DNA of 64,000 bases, from NCBI GenBank assembly GCA_020002185.1, contig CM034533.1:54679563-54743562 (forward strand), in the 5' to 3' direction. Positions 35,757 through 46,678 of this stretch are shown here, piece after piece (the first letter of the stretch is position 1; each line of letters begins with the position of its first letter). A program made the translations under genes and the position numbers. Source of the DNA: Paraescarpia echinospica (lineage: Eukaryota; Annelida; Polychaeta; Sabellida; Siboglinidae). Below the pieces are notes generated by a model, which saw only the letters and a program-made list of their open reading frames with translations, ran no database searches and was not told the origin of the DNA.

Positions 35757-36006
35757 ATCTTTAATTGTAAAAATAGACTCATAGTGGTGTAGCTGTAAGT
35801 TGTGTAATATTTAATTGTAAACACACTCATAGTGGTGTAACTGTAAGTTGTGTAATCTTTAATTGTAAACATAGACTCATAGTGGTGTAACTGTAAGTTG
35901 TGTAATCTTTAATTGTAAACATAGACTCATAGTGGTGTAACTGTAAGTTGTGTAATCTTTAATTGTAAACATAGACTCATAGTGGTGTAACTGTAAGTTG
36001 TGTAAT
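35757..36006. repeat. 50-bp tandem repeat, 5 copies
   Basis: Unit ATAGACTCATAGTGGTGTAA plus CTGTAAGTTGTGTAATCTTT plus AATTGTAAAC. The last three copies are identical; the first two differ slightly. It lies 5' of MTRR. Confidence 0.95.
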
Positions 36007-36009
36007 TAA

Positions 36010-36680
36010 TTAATTAATGTGTGCAGTATAAAGTGTAATTGTAATGACAAATGAAAATTAATTGATTTGATTCTGTGTAAAAGATGTGGAATGACTGAAT
36101 GAACACACTGATAAATCATTGACATCACATCGTTTGAACCGAGGGCCGAAGCATTAAATGAAGGCAAACACGTAGTTACAGTTACGGGGCCGTCGTTCGA
36201 CCCACTTCAGAAAGCATGCTACCAAATCTTGTGATTTCTGTGTATGACTAATGAGAATTGAGTGTGACTTCCCTAGGCAATTATGTGACATGCATCAACA
36301 TATCTTTTTTATTGGTTATAACCGCTAGCACGATAAATGTTGTCACCAAATTTTTCGTGCAGCGCTGTTTTCATATGGAAACTATATATTTAAATAAAGC
36401 CAAATTTTCTGACAATTTATTTGCAGAATATGGCACAAATAAGTGGCAGAGAGTTACAATATGGATGTATTTCGCAAATGTTTCTTCAGATTTTTATGAA
36501 AATGGTATGTTTATATCGTTGACACAATCGACGACAAGACCATTATATATTTAATAGTTAATTATTATATAATGGTAAAATCAAGGCGGGCCCTGATTCT
36601 ACACAGTTGCCATCTCTTATAGCTATATGTCAAGACGTTGTGCCAGGACCCGAGACAGAAACAGGCATGCTGACAAAAGT
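36010..36680. other. Intergenic, nothing recognised
   Basis: AT-rich. A remnant GCGGGCCCTGATTCTACACA near 36583-36603 resembles one end of the 13.5/30-kb TIR repeat family. Confidence 0.4.
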
Positions 36681-37780
36681 CGTACTGTCTTATCTTTTGG
36701 CACTCTGTTAGGACCTCTGCCGTTTCTTGTTTAGATCAATGATATACCATACTGCGTGACATCAAACTGTATGACAGCCTACTGTATCGCAGAATCAGCA
36801 GCGTGGAAGACTCAGTGCGCCTCAATAGGCTCCAGGAATGGGAGAAGACCTGGATCATGAGCTTCCACCCAGACAAATGTGAAATCTTAAGAATCACCAA
36901 CAAAACTAAACCCATTCTCTCAGAATATTTCATTCATGACCACAAATTAGCTTTAGCCATAGACCATATCCCCAAATCAAAACAGCAGAAAGCTAGGCAA
37001 TTGGCAGCATCTACAGGAGAACACCTACACAACACAGCAAAGTACCTAGGTGTCAACATCAATAGCAAACTGTCCTGGAACCACCACATGGACACCATCA
37101 CTAAGAAAGCCAATAGCACCCTTGCCTTCCTTAAAGGCAACACCAGCAACTGCCCCAGACCAGTTAAATCATACTGCTATCAAACATAAATCAGACCAAC
37201 AATAGAGTATGCTTCTGCCATTTGGGACATTACCACCAAGTGAAACATCAACAAACAGGAGATGGTACAAAGGTGTGCTGCCAGGTACATTTATGGTCAC
37301 TGGCGGCGCAGCTCAACCTCCATGCTCCACCAATTGCAATGGCAGTCCCTGGAACAGAGCAGATGTATGGCAAGGCTGAACATGATGTATAAAATTCAAA
37401 ACAGCCTCGTTGACATCCCTGCCAACCTATACTGTCACACAAAGCCAGCACGTACCTACTGCACGACAGAACTCTTAGCTGAGGGGCACAATTAACAGTT
37501 GAACGTTCTCGAACACAGGCTTTCCAACATTCCTTACCCTGGAACAACCTAACCGCCCAATCAGTTCAATCTCCCTCTCTAGATGCTTTCAAGCAGTGCC
37601 TTGCTGACAATGCCACAAACAAAGTCTAACTAAGAGTGACCCCTGTTTGTTTTTAACTTGCACTTGCACATGATTTTATAAACAGTCACAACCTGCACTG
37701 CACGCCCGCACACCTGGCGCACGCAACAAACACCACACCATCCACGAACTCGTCAGTTGTGACAGTAGTGGATTACCGGG
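36680..37780 (+). mobile_element. CR1/Jockey-type non-LTR retrotransposon, 3' fragment
   Basis: Begins in the RT palm (LLGPLPFLV, stop, INDIPY near 36700-36750). The FADD segment is deleted or scrambled. Then RLQEWEKTWIMSFHPDKCEI, KYLGVNINSKLSWNHHMDTI and, after a stop, IRPTIEYASAIWD, MVQRCAARYIYG and a C-terminal segment to about 37630. Clearly related in architecture to the element at 10.9-13.3 kb but with different sequence. Confidence 0.82.
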
Positions 37781-38715
37781 AGAAGAAGTCAGTGGTCTTA
37801 TGCATAAACCGAGACAATGAGTGTTGTCTTGGACTATGTGCGAATGTCAGGACTTTGACGGGACAATTGCTATGCATGAATGCAGACAACTAGAAGTCTC
37901 GGACTTTCTGTGGGACGAAACGACATGATTCTTAGATCCACGATATTGCTGGCCTAAACAATGTTGTCTCTGACTATTTTGTAACTAATGGCTGCCATTG
38001 GCGTTGTGTTTATGTGATCAGATGAGTTGATGAGACCAATTATTGCATTCTAGCACCACAACAGCAACACAATGAATTCGTTAATCAAAAAGAATCAACT
38101 CCACCAAACCACTGTTCAGGTAAGTCTCGATTCAGAGTAGTTATTATCAAACTTTACTGTGAATACAGTGTCTGTGAATGTGACAGTAACATGTGTCCAA
38201 TCTATCACTTGGTTACCTACAGCATCATAAACTTTATCTTTGAGATATCGCTGGATCTTTCATTAAATATGTTGTTAGTCGGATATAGTCACTGGAAGTA
38301 TGATAGTCCAAACCAAGAGTTACCATGTTCAATGAAATATTAGGCCCTACGCAAACAGGATTTTCGGACGATGCATTTTACTAGAACATCAGAAAAGGTG
38401 TTAGGTCTATTATTGGTACCATATCGCCGTTGAGACAAATCGGTGATAGTGATGAAAGCATATATAATTCAAATTTTTGTCTGACTGTCTATGTAGTTGT
38501 AGGCCTACTTGACTTGAGTTGTAATAGTTGTAGGAAAGACAACAAACGGTCCCATTGGCATTGCATCTTTCAAACACATCTATACTAGTATAGACCTTTC
38601 CATAAATGCAATTTGTTATTGTTGTTGCAAAGCACGTTTCCGTCGTTGAACAATCATATGTCACTCTTAAACAAGGGTCAAGGCAATTTTTAATATGAGT
38701 AAATAATATTAGTAT

Positions 38716-38898
38716 TAGATAAGAACTCTGTCTATTTGTTTACGCCACTTTACTGAACTTTGTAAACATGACAAACAATAAAGAAACATGTTCAAACTGG
38801 TACGTTGTTGTGTTCGCCATTTGCAATACAGTCTGTGCGCAAGTGCGAGTCATAGTCACATAGGGAGCATTTAGTATCTCATTGTTCATATTGTTCTA
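38716..38898 (-). repeat. 3' LTR of the short-LTR gypsy element
   Basis: 183 bp, ends TAGAT...TTCTA with a 4-bp terminal inverted repeat TAGA/TCTA. Nearly identical to 42107-42290. Confidence 0.92.
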
Positions 38899-39129
38899 TC
38901 TCCCCCCAAGTCTTCATCACTTATTTTAGACTGTAAATAATAGTCTATAGTGAGGGAGACTGTCTCTTAGGTTTCATAGTCTGCCAGCCATTTCGGTGGT
39001 TTGATGTTACGGCCATATCGTGAGACGCGTGTTGGCGTGGTAGGGGTAGGAATGTTCTCGAGTGTTGGAGCGACATCTGTTGACGCCGTTGGAGCCACTG
39101 CCGGTGATACAGTTTTCTTATACATATTC

Positions 39130-40542
39130 TTATACATATTGGTCGAATTGACGTACTTCGATGACCTGGCCCGTTTTGTCCCACTTCGTGGGGTGAGGGC
39201 CAGTTTGATTTTGTATTCTCACGAAGTCGCCGATGACGAGGGGTGGTAGTCGTTTCGTATGTTCTGACCAGTGTTCAGCGGCTTTCATGTGTCTGTTTCT
39301 CAGGGCCTCTTCTCGAGCAACGAGTGTCTCTCGCCAGGTCTCGTGTGGTTTGTATCTACCGGGTAGTATAGGTATGAAGTCCTTGATCGGTCGTCCGAAT
39401 ACACACATCGCTGGGGATAGCTTTGTATCTGGGTCAGGTGTGTTCCGATATTGAAGAATCGCGCGTTGGACCCCATCTGTATCGAGTTCACCATTGGTAC
39501 CAGTGTTGTTGGTAATGAGGCGTTTGACGGTCTTCACACCGATTTCAGCTCTGCAATTGCTATGCGGGAATGCAACTGATGAAAGTCGGTGGTGTACGCC
39601 CCAGGTGTTGAGGAAGAGGTGGGTCGTTGTTGAAGTAAATTCCGGGCCGCCGTCTGATGCTAGTTCATCTGGGATTCCGTAGGTCACGAAAGAGTGGCGT
39701 AGGCTGTCAATTAGACCATCTGCACCGCCTGTGGTCCTTTCAATAATAGGCCAGTTTGAGTACCTGTCAACTATGACCAGGTAGCTGATGCCTTTATAGG
39801 TGAAAAAGTCTGAGCAGACGCATTGAAACGGGTAAACCGGCAACACTGGGGGTGTTGGTGGAGCGCTGGGCTGCGATGGCGCCATTCTGTTACAGTCGCT
39901 ACAGTTTGTGCGGATGGCAGCCATGGCTGGGGTTATCCCGGGCCAGAACACGGATGATTTGGCCCTCGCCATCATGGAAGATATTCCGTGGTGTGCGGAG
40001 TGGAGTGCCGATAGGACGTCCTCTCGGAGGCTCGGCGGTATAACAATCCGGTCCTTGTAGATGACTACACTGTCTATTGTGTGAAGGTGCTCACGAAATT
40101 GGTGGTAGGCACGGAGTGGTACAGGTAGTTCGTGGCGGAACTTCGGCATGCCGTTTTCGATGATGGACATGAGTAGGTGCATGTTCTCATCACTAGCCGT
40201 TTCTTGTCTTGTATGGTCCCATGTGATGGATTGAAGAGACTCGAGTGCGTAGGTCGCCGCATTCCTGACTGCATCATCTATGTTCTCGTGATCTATGGTG
40301 TCCTCGTTCGTGCGGATGCCTTCTAGGAATGCATGTTGGATCATCATGGTTGAAGGCAGGTTCGATGGATCATCATCATCGGGTGTGATGTCATCTTGGA
40401 GGTGTAGTTTGTCTGGATGGTGGTGGTAGTTGTCGCTTTGGACAGTCACGGGTAGTAGAGATGCCAATAGTATGGGCATGGTGAGTCTCTCCGATTGTTG
40501 GGAACGTTTTAGAGAGCATGCCAAGGGCCACGCATGCTTCAC
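39130..40542 (-). pseudogene. Integrase of the short-LTR gypsy element
   Basis: 470-aa frame. H2C2 zinc-binding motif (His 181 and 184/185, Cys 214 and 217) followed by the catalytic triad in [11 protein letters not shown] (Asp 245), ASDGGPEF (Asp 297) and NCRAEIGVK (Glu 333), a D,D(35)E spacing. The C-terminus has the small beta-barrel-like [11 protein letters not shown]. The region before residue about 45 is out-of-frame junction sequence left by the loss of RT/RNase H. The integrase core itself looks uninterrupted. Confidence 0.9.
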
Positions 40543-40667
40543 GGCTGAGGAACATCTTGTCAGAGCTGTCAGTTACGTATACGACCTGTCGTGTCTCTAG
40601 TCTGTTTTGGTCCTTGTCTCTGCCAGAGAACCGAAGTATGGCTGCTCCGAGGATTCTGATGTCCTTG

Positions 40668-41972
40668 TTATTCGCGGCGTGCATCTTCAGAGACGGGGAT
40701 GAGATTTTCACGTGCTAGGCCGAGGCGGTTGATTGCCCCGATTCCAATGAGGCAACTTTGGCAGCCTGTGTCGGCCATGGTGGATAAGGATAGGGGTCGA
40801 GTACGGATTTTCAGTTCAAAACCCAGATCCTTGTAGTCCTCCTCAACCGCACAAATGTCTAGTTTGATGAATGGTTGAGGTTGTGAGGCTTGTTGCGCCC
40901 ACCTGTCACAGATGTTGTTATAGAGGTGATGGTCAAGGATTATGGAACGCCTCCCGCGCTCATGACCAATCTCTGTAGCAGCACATAATGCATCGAATAC
41001 CGCGCCTTCACACTCACCCGAATCAGTCCTTTGGGGCTTAGCCTTCGATCTCTCCTTGTTGCGACATACTTTTTCCAGGTGATGTTGCAACTTGCAGTAC
41101 TGGCATGTATGATTGTAGGCGGGGCACTCGGTTTTTCTGATGCGGAACGGAGCACTTCTACCATGGCCCTTTTCACCACAGTAGCCGCATAGGCCTAAGT
41201 CAGTCATCCTATTTCGGACATCCTGTTGTTTTCCTCGACGGTATGTGCTACTCACCGATCCTGCACCTTGCGAGTTCAGCAGTCTGGATGCTGAGCGCTT
41301 GCCAGATTCTTTGGCCTCCACGAATTTTAGCACTTCTTCGAGAGTCATATCCTGATTCTGATCCCCGAGTACATCGAGTTGTATTTCTTGATCAGCTATG
41401 CCTCGGGAGAGTACATCTCGAAGTATGGCATCCGTATAGTTGATGTCGGCTGCGCATGAGGGACACTGTGTGACATAATTGCATATGCCCGCTTGGCCTT
41501 TTATTCTGGCTCCAAATGATCGGATAGCCTCGTCACGATCTTGTCGCATGTTGTGCAGCGCTGCACGGGCAACCATGGTATTCTCCCTGCGCACCGCCAG
41601 CATCTTTATGGCCGTCAAAACATCTTGCTCTGACTTACTGGATAGGCTGCCCCCAGCCGCACGTATGAGGTCTTTTCGGAGCTCGTCACTACAGCATTCC
41701 AGCAGTTGGACCACTACATCTCCATCCGTGAGCTTGGTGCCCCTGCGATACTCGTCCCATCGGGTCTCGAAATATGCCCACTCCTCGCTAGATCCGGCCG
41801 ATGATATAGTTGGTCGTTTTAGTTTCTCTGCTCGAGTAGCCTGGGTAGTGGCGGCGTGAGTAGAAGCTGCATGCGAACTGGCATGAAGGTTGAGGAGGGC
41901 AGCGATGATGGCGCCATCCTCAGCTTCTGCTGTCTCGAATTCACAACCCACGATAGGACACTTCATCTTCAT
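40668..41972 (-). pseudogene. Gag-protease of the short-LTR gypsy element
   Basis: 434-aa frame. After the gag region come two zinc-knuckle-like Cys/His motifs (CGYCGEKGHG and CQYCKLQHHLEKVC) and, near the end, the aspartic-protease signature MADTGCQSCLIG. After LIPV the frame is lost: the expected continuation KMHAANN...ILGAAILRF is in another frame (40711-40391), so a small indel splits the protease. Gag would package element RNA, and the protease would mature the polyprotein. Confidence 0.85.
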
Positions 41973-42106
41973 TTTGAAAGATTGTATTGTCCAATTGGCG
42001 GTGTGGTAGGTCTATCGTCGATTGGCGTTTCCGGCTCAAATAGTCCTAGTGCACGCACATGCTTCCAATGTCAGTGGTGTACAATTAACGTCACGATGTT
42101 TCTTTA

Positions 42107-42290
42107 TAGATAAGAACTCTGTCTATTTGTTTTACGTCACTTTACTGAACTTTGTAAACATGACAAACAATAAAGAAACATGTTCAAACTGGTACGTTGT
42201 TGTGTTCGCCATTTGCAATACAGTCTGTGCGCAAGTGCGAGTCATAGTCACATAGGGAGCATTTAGTATCTCATTGTTCATATTGTTCTA
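42107..42290 (-). repeat. 5' LTR of the short-LTR gypsy element
   Basis: 184 bp. One extra T and one C/T difference from the other LTR. Followed outside by AGTAT, the target duplication. I could not see an ordinary TGG-starting primer-binding site directly inside it. Confidence 0.9.
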
Positions 42291-42295
42291 AGTAT

Positions 42296-43017
42296 CACAA
42301 TCAATTAAAATACGAGTATTCAAGAGCGGGACATACTACATATTCTCGAGTAACCAATATTTTATTAGATATGTATTGTCACTTTTGTCAGGTAAACAAT
42401 GTTTCCATAATTTATAAAACTAAGAATCTGGTAGGCCTACTTATGTTACTGAAAGAAAAACAAATTGCCACATGTGCATAGCATTAATATTGTTTGTCAT
42501 AACACCAGAGCTACTAGCTCTGATAAAAATGCCTATAGTGTAGGCCAAGTTTCATGTCATTGTCCCTTTTTCATGACATCTTGTCACACTACTCAAACAT
42601 CAGAAGGGGGGAGCTTTTTAGTTTTTACAATTTAAAAATTAAGGATGTGGATTTTGACCAGTGACAAAGGACATGTGACAATCACATGTAATTAAATGTA
42701 GACAAGTACAATGCCATTCTCATCAAACCGCATTTTACTAAATTAGAAAAAACTTGCCATCAACAACTTCAGTTATTCTTTCAATTTCAGGAAATCTGTG
42801 ATGCAGATCTGCCCTTCATCAATCATGTCATGACCAATATGGCCCGAGCCTAAGAAAATCATCCTTCATCACCGACATTGAAGGTATACACTAAAAATGC
42901 TATTTTCAACAGAATACACAAGCAATTGGTGTCTAATTAATGTGTTTAAATATATTTTATTACTTACGGAAAATTAGGAATGGTAGGCAGCCCTGCTTCT
43001 AAGCTCCGTGTTTACGG
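42296..43017. other. Intergenic, nothing coding
   Basis: AT-rich. An isolated hAT-like end GGTAGGCAGCCCTG near 42981-42994 matches the MITE at 15125-15497. Confidence 0.4.
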
Positions 43018-43475
43018 AGTCAACACACAGATGGTTTTCCCATTGGCAACCATGTTAACGTTTTGTATGATTATAAGAAAACATGACCTACAAAATGTTT
43101 TGAACTTCTCAACTGCTGTTATCATCATATCATGGACATGCTGATAGATTTTAACAAAAATTGCATACTTCTATCTCTCGTAAAATACCTGTATGTGTGA
43201 CACCCGTCAATATTTACAAATGCTGGCAAGCATTACTCCGCAAACAGGTCACACAGGCAAATTGCTGCCAAATATCCTTCCGCTTATTCAAATCATCTAG
43301 AAATCCACCATTTTACAGTCAACACCTTCTACAATCACACATGAAAATCTACCTACTCAAATGCACTTACACTGTATGTCACAGCATGTGAATTATATTA
43401 AAAAAAAATTATAAAAAATACACTGTACTTTTCTTCGTCTGTAATGAAACAGGAAGTCTAACTAGAACATGACCC
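43018..43475 (+). repeat. Segmental duplication, copy 1
   Basis: About 450 bp repeated in the same orientation at 44373-44814. Shared landmarks are CACAGATGGTTTTCCCATTG, GTGTGACACCCGTCAATATT and AGGAAGTCTAACTAGAACAT. Copies differ by scattered substitutions and small indels. Both contain similar short open frames that I do not recognise. Confidence 0.9.
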
Positions 43476-44372
43476 CAAGTAGACATGGCAATTTTGGAGA
43501 AAATGTTCAAACCAACATATTTTATAGGCACCAATATTACAATCACTGCAATTTTATTTTTGGTAATCCCTCCACGTGTTTGTGTTTTATGCACATTTCA
43601 AAGGTGCCACCAAACTTGGCAAGGCATCAGAAAAATCAGCACTTCACTGCTGGACAATTTGTAATCCAGCACAACATTCTCAGGTGGCACGTATGAACTC
43701 CTATAACAGTTTTCCAGAAAGTCCAATATATGTTTTATAAGAATATTCAATACAGCCAGTTGTTATATGTTACATTCAAATTTATATTGATTTTATGACC
43801 TTGTGCCCTATTTGCAAAGGTAAATATCAACAAAAAGTCACCTTAGGGTGTGAATTCACAAAAGGCCAGACATCTTATGCAGTTCAATTACATAATATTA
43901 CACTGCCTAATTAGCAGACATTCAGAAAACAATGCCACTTGCTTGATTGGCCAGAAGATCCAGTCAGTAGACAGTATCTGATAACATGCTCCTGCTACAT
44001 ACAGCTGACTCCAGCTTGCCACTGCCATCAGGCTTCATTAGGGTCAATGACAAGATCTTCAAGTGTGTTTAACTAGCAGAAGTAAACAAAAAAGATTGAT
44101 GGATCACCCTGCTGCAATGTCATTGGTTCATTTTTATACAGATTTGCAAATTTAGGCTTAACTAGTGGCATACACCCCCCCCCCTTATAAGACATGCGTT
44201 CCGACACTGTGATTTGGACTTGCAGACTGATGTGAAGTCTGTAATATCCAAAAATGGGTTGTCCCGTTCAACTATAGTTTTGCCATACATATATTATCAG
44301 TGATTGTTTCAAGATATTTGAAGTAAAACACATCCTCCATGATTGTGCAATGACAATAGCATGCTTTATTGG

Positions 44373-44814
44373 GGTCAATACACAGATGGTTTTCCCATTG
44401 GCAACCATATTAACGTTTTGTCTGATTATAAGAAAACGTGACCTACAAAATGTCTTAAACTTCTCAACTGCTGTTATCATCATCTCATTGACATGCTGAT
44501 AGATTTTTTTTTAAATGCATACTTATAGCGCTCGTAAAATGCCTGTATGTGTGACACCCGTCAATATTTACAAATGCCGGCAAGCAGTACTCCGCAAACA
44601 GGTCACACAGGCAAATTGCTACCAAATAATATCCTTCCACTTATTCAAATCATCTAGAAATCCACCATTTGATAGTCAACACCTTCTACAATCACACATG
44701 AAAATCTGCCTACTCAAATGCACTTATGTCACAGCATGTGAATTTTGTAAAAAAATCATTTCTCAAAAATACACTGCACATTTCTTCAGGAAGTCTAACT
44801 AGAACATGACCCCT
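44373..44814 (+). repeat. Segmental duplication, copy 2
   Basis: Second copy of the segment at 43018-43475, about 1.35 kb downstream, lacking part of an A-rich stretch before the final shared block. Between the copies (43476-44372) nothing was recognised except a C10 homopolymer near 44167. Confidence 0.9.
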
Positions 44815-45114
44815 TACAACAACTAGTAGAAGCACACGAATGTTACCCGGAAGGAAGTAAAGGGAGGCGCCTGCGCTCTTCACAAAACTATTTGCGGTTT
44901 CCCGGGATCCCCTCGTCTAAAATTAGCCCAACCCCAAACGTCGGGACGATCGCGTTAAACTTAGTCTCTGACTTTATCGTCTCGGTCTAATGTCCGTTCC
45001 ATGCATACCAACTTTGCGACGACAGAAGTCCTGACGTTTATTGTCTCGGACAATGGCATTGTCTCACACTATTAGTTGTCTCGGTTCATGCATAAGACCC
45101 CATGTCCCCGGGTT

Positions 45115-45517
45115 TGACTAAAAGGCGCACGACCACGAAGTTAACGAATGACCATGCACGACCATGTAATATAATATGTTGGTAGATAGTTTGGCCATTG
45201 ATGGTATATATATATGGTTTGTGTGTGCATTATTACAAATTTTGAGTCTGTATTTCACCCAGGAGTTACACAATTTAGGCATTTTATCCGATCTTCCGGA
45301 CGAGTATTTAGTCTTGGCACAGTAGCGCCACCTGGCGAATGGAACCGGCGAGTTACCACAAGCGACGATACAATTTTTTTACTCCAATGTGAAGAACATT
45401 TCTGAAATTTGGCGAGCTGCACACACATACCTCCTACATGCCACCAACAGCCCGCTTGATTACCAACACTACATACATTTTGGTCGTTCGTGGTCGTGCG
45501 CCTTTTAGTTTTAGTCA
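45115..45517. mobile_element. TIR-bounded MITE, 403 bp
   Basis: TGACTAAAAGGCGCACGACC at 45115 is matched in reverse complement at the right end (TGACTAAAACTAAAAGGCGC..., ending 45517, with a 6-bp CTAAAA duplication); the AAGGCGCACGACCACGAA core is perfect. ATGTCCCC occurs a few bases outside each end (45102-45109 and 45523-45530). No transposase. Confidence 0.7.
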
Positions 45518-45519
45518 TA

Positions 45520-46160
45520 CCGATGTCCCCAGGCCTTCAGAAAGTATCAGAACGATAATAGGGGAACTACAGTTTAATGGCCAGCAACAAGTTGCCAAAC
45601 TTGGTTTTTCACATGATGGCCTGAACTTAGTTGCTTACTTGGTATTTCAAAAGACGCGGCTATGTTCTGTGCTCTGATTAGTAACGACAACTGGTCATAA
45701 TCTTAGAAGTGCTGCACTGAATCGACCATACGATGATACGGTCAGTGCCCTACGACACCCCCAAGCGGAAACGACACTCTCACGGTCGCTTGGCCCACGA
45801 TCGTAATCTGTTTCCCGAATCCTTCCCTAGAGGCGCTCCGCAGACTAGGCCTCGATTATCCAGCCTCCGCATTGAGGAGCCACTGTTTGTGCTTTGTAGT
45901 TTGTGCTTCATACTCTCGCATTCAGCTACAGCCGCCAGATATAGCTCCTTGGATGGTAGAAGTAACGGTGAACGAAAGGGCTAACGCGTCCGGAGCAACC
46001 TACGCGCCGTCTACTTTGGCAGCCGCGAAAAGACAACGCAGTCCAAAGGGAACGTCCGGCCGGCCGGCCGGCAGCGATCCAAATGTGAATCCGGTTAGGC
46101 AGTTTGAATGTCGGTTCAATGAGCGGGAAAGCAGTTAGGCCCTAACTGCTAACCCTAACT
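45520..46160. other. GC-richer unassigned sequence
   Basis: CpG-containing region with open frames (45733-45984, 45872-46138) whose products I do not recognise and whose start/stop context is unconvincing. It includes a GGCCGGCCGGCCGGC palindromic run near 46058-46072. Confidence 0.35.
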
Positions 46161-46164
46161 TAGG

Positions 46165-46678
46165 GTGATGGAGATGGTGGAGAGAAGGCGATTGGAGGTG
46201 CTGTGGGGCGAGAATGTTGATGGATGGATTCAAGCTACTGCACACAGGAGGAGGTGGAAGAAGTAATGGAGTTGGCATCATTGTATCAGAATAGATCAGT
46301 AATTAAGACGGTGGTTCGATGGAAGGGACTCGTAGTGACGGCTGATGATCAGGAAACATCTGGTGTGTGTTATGTCTGTATACGGGCCACAGACGGGACG
46401 GATGGATGCAGAGAAAGAGGAGTTCAGGGATGCATTGGAGAGGGTGATGGGATTGGTGGAGTTGGAGGTGATGTTGTGTATTGCGGGATACTTCAATGCA
46501 CATGTTGGAGTAGTGGAACCAGGTGAAGAGGAGAGTGTTGGCAGGCACGGGTGGGGAGTAAGGAATAGAGAGGGTCGAGCTCAGGTGGAACTGATGGCTA
46601 GAAATGGCTGAGCAGTGGCTAACTCTTTCTTCCAGAAGCGAGAGAGCCATAAGATTACATAAGAAGTGGACAGCACAA
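46165..46678 (+). pseudogene. RTE-type endonuclease relic, 5' part (split by the gypsy insertion)
   Basis: Plus strand, several frames: VMEMVERRRLEVL at the start, then (46345-46674) MSVYGPQTGRMDAEKEEF, CIAGYFNAHVG, GRHGWGVRN and NSFFQKRESHKITY. The order fits the APE endonuclease of RTE-like non-LTR elements. The normally acidic GDFN motif reads GYFN. The relic stops exactly at the left LTR and resumes at 54708. Confidence 0.8.

Larger units (their letters stand above)
38716..42290 (-). mobile_element. Ty3/gypsy LTR retrotransposon with short LTRs, RT/RNase H deleted
   Basis: Minus-strand element bounded by two LTRs (38716-38898 and 42107-42290), differing by one substitution and one indel. 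A 5-bp duplication AGTAT lies at 38711-38715 and 42291-42295. A purine-rich tract (minus strand, about 38914-38899, GACTTGGGGGGAGA) abuts the 3' LTR. Gag and a DTG protease are followed almost directly by the H2C2/DDE integrase; RT and RNase H are missing, and the protease has a frameshift. The gene style matches a gypsy group common in corals and molluscs (K02A2.6-like proteins). Confidence 0.92.
37794..45099. other. Possible large inverted-repeat-bounded unit
   Basis: GGTCTTATGCATAAACCGAG at about 37794-37817 and its inverted partner TCGGTTCATGCATAAGACC at about 45076-45099 match with one or two differences over 24 bp. Inside each end the sequence is related but diverged (GTCAGGACTT on both sides, repeated TTGTCTCGG words). 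If real, it is a DNA element of about 3.7 kb after removing the nested Ty3/gypsy insertion. No transposase or clear target duplication was found. Confidence 0.3.

Noticed and set aside
45733..46138. A possible small gene with Ala/Arg-rich product
   Set aside because: No recognisable domain, overlapping frames of similar length, no splice or regulatory support.
46150..46170. Telomere-like CTAACCCTAA motif
   Set aside because: Only one or two repeat units; too short to be an interstitial telomere tract.
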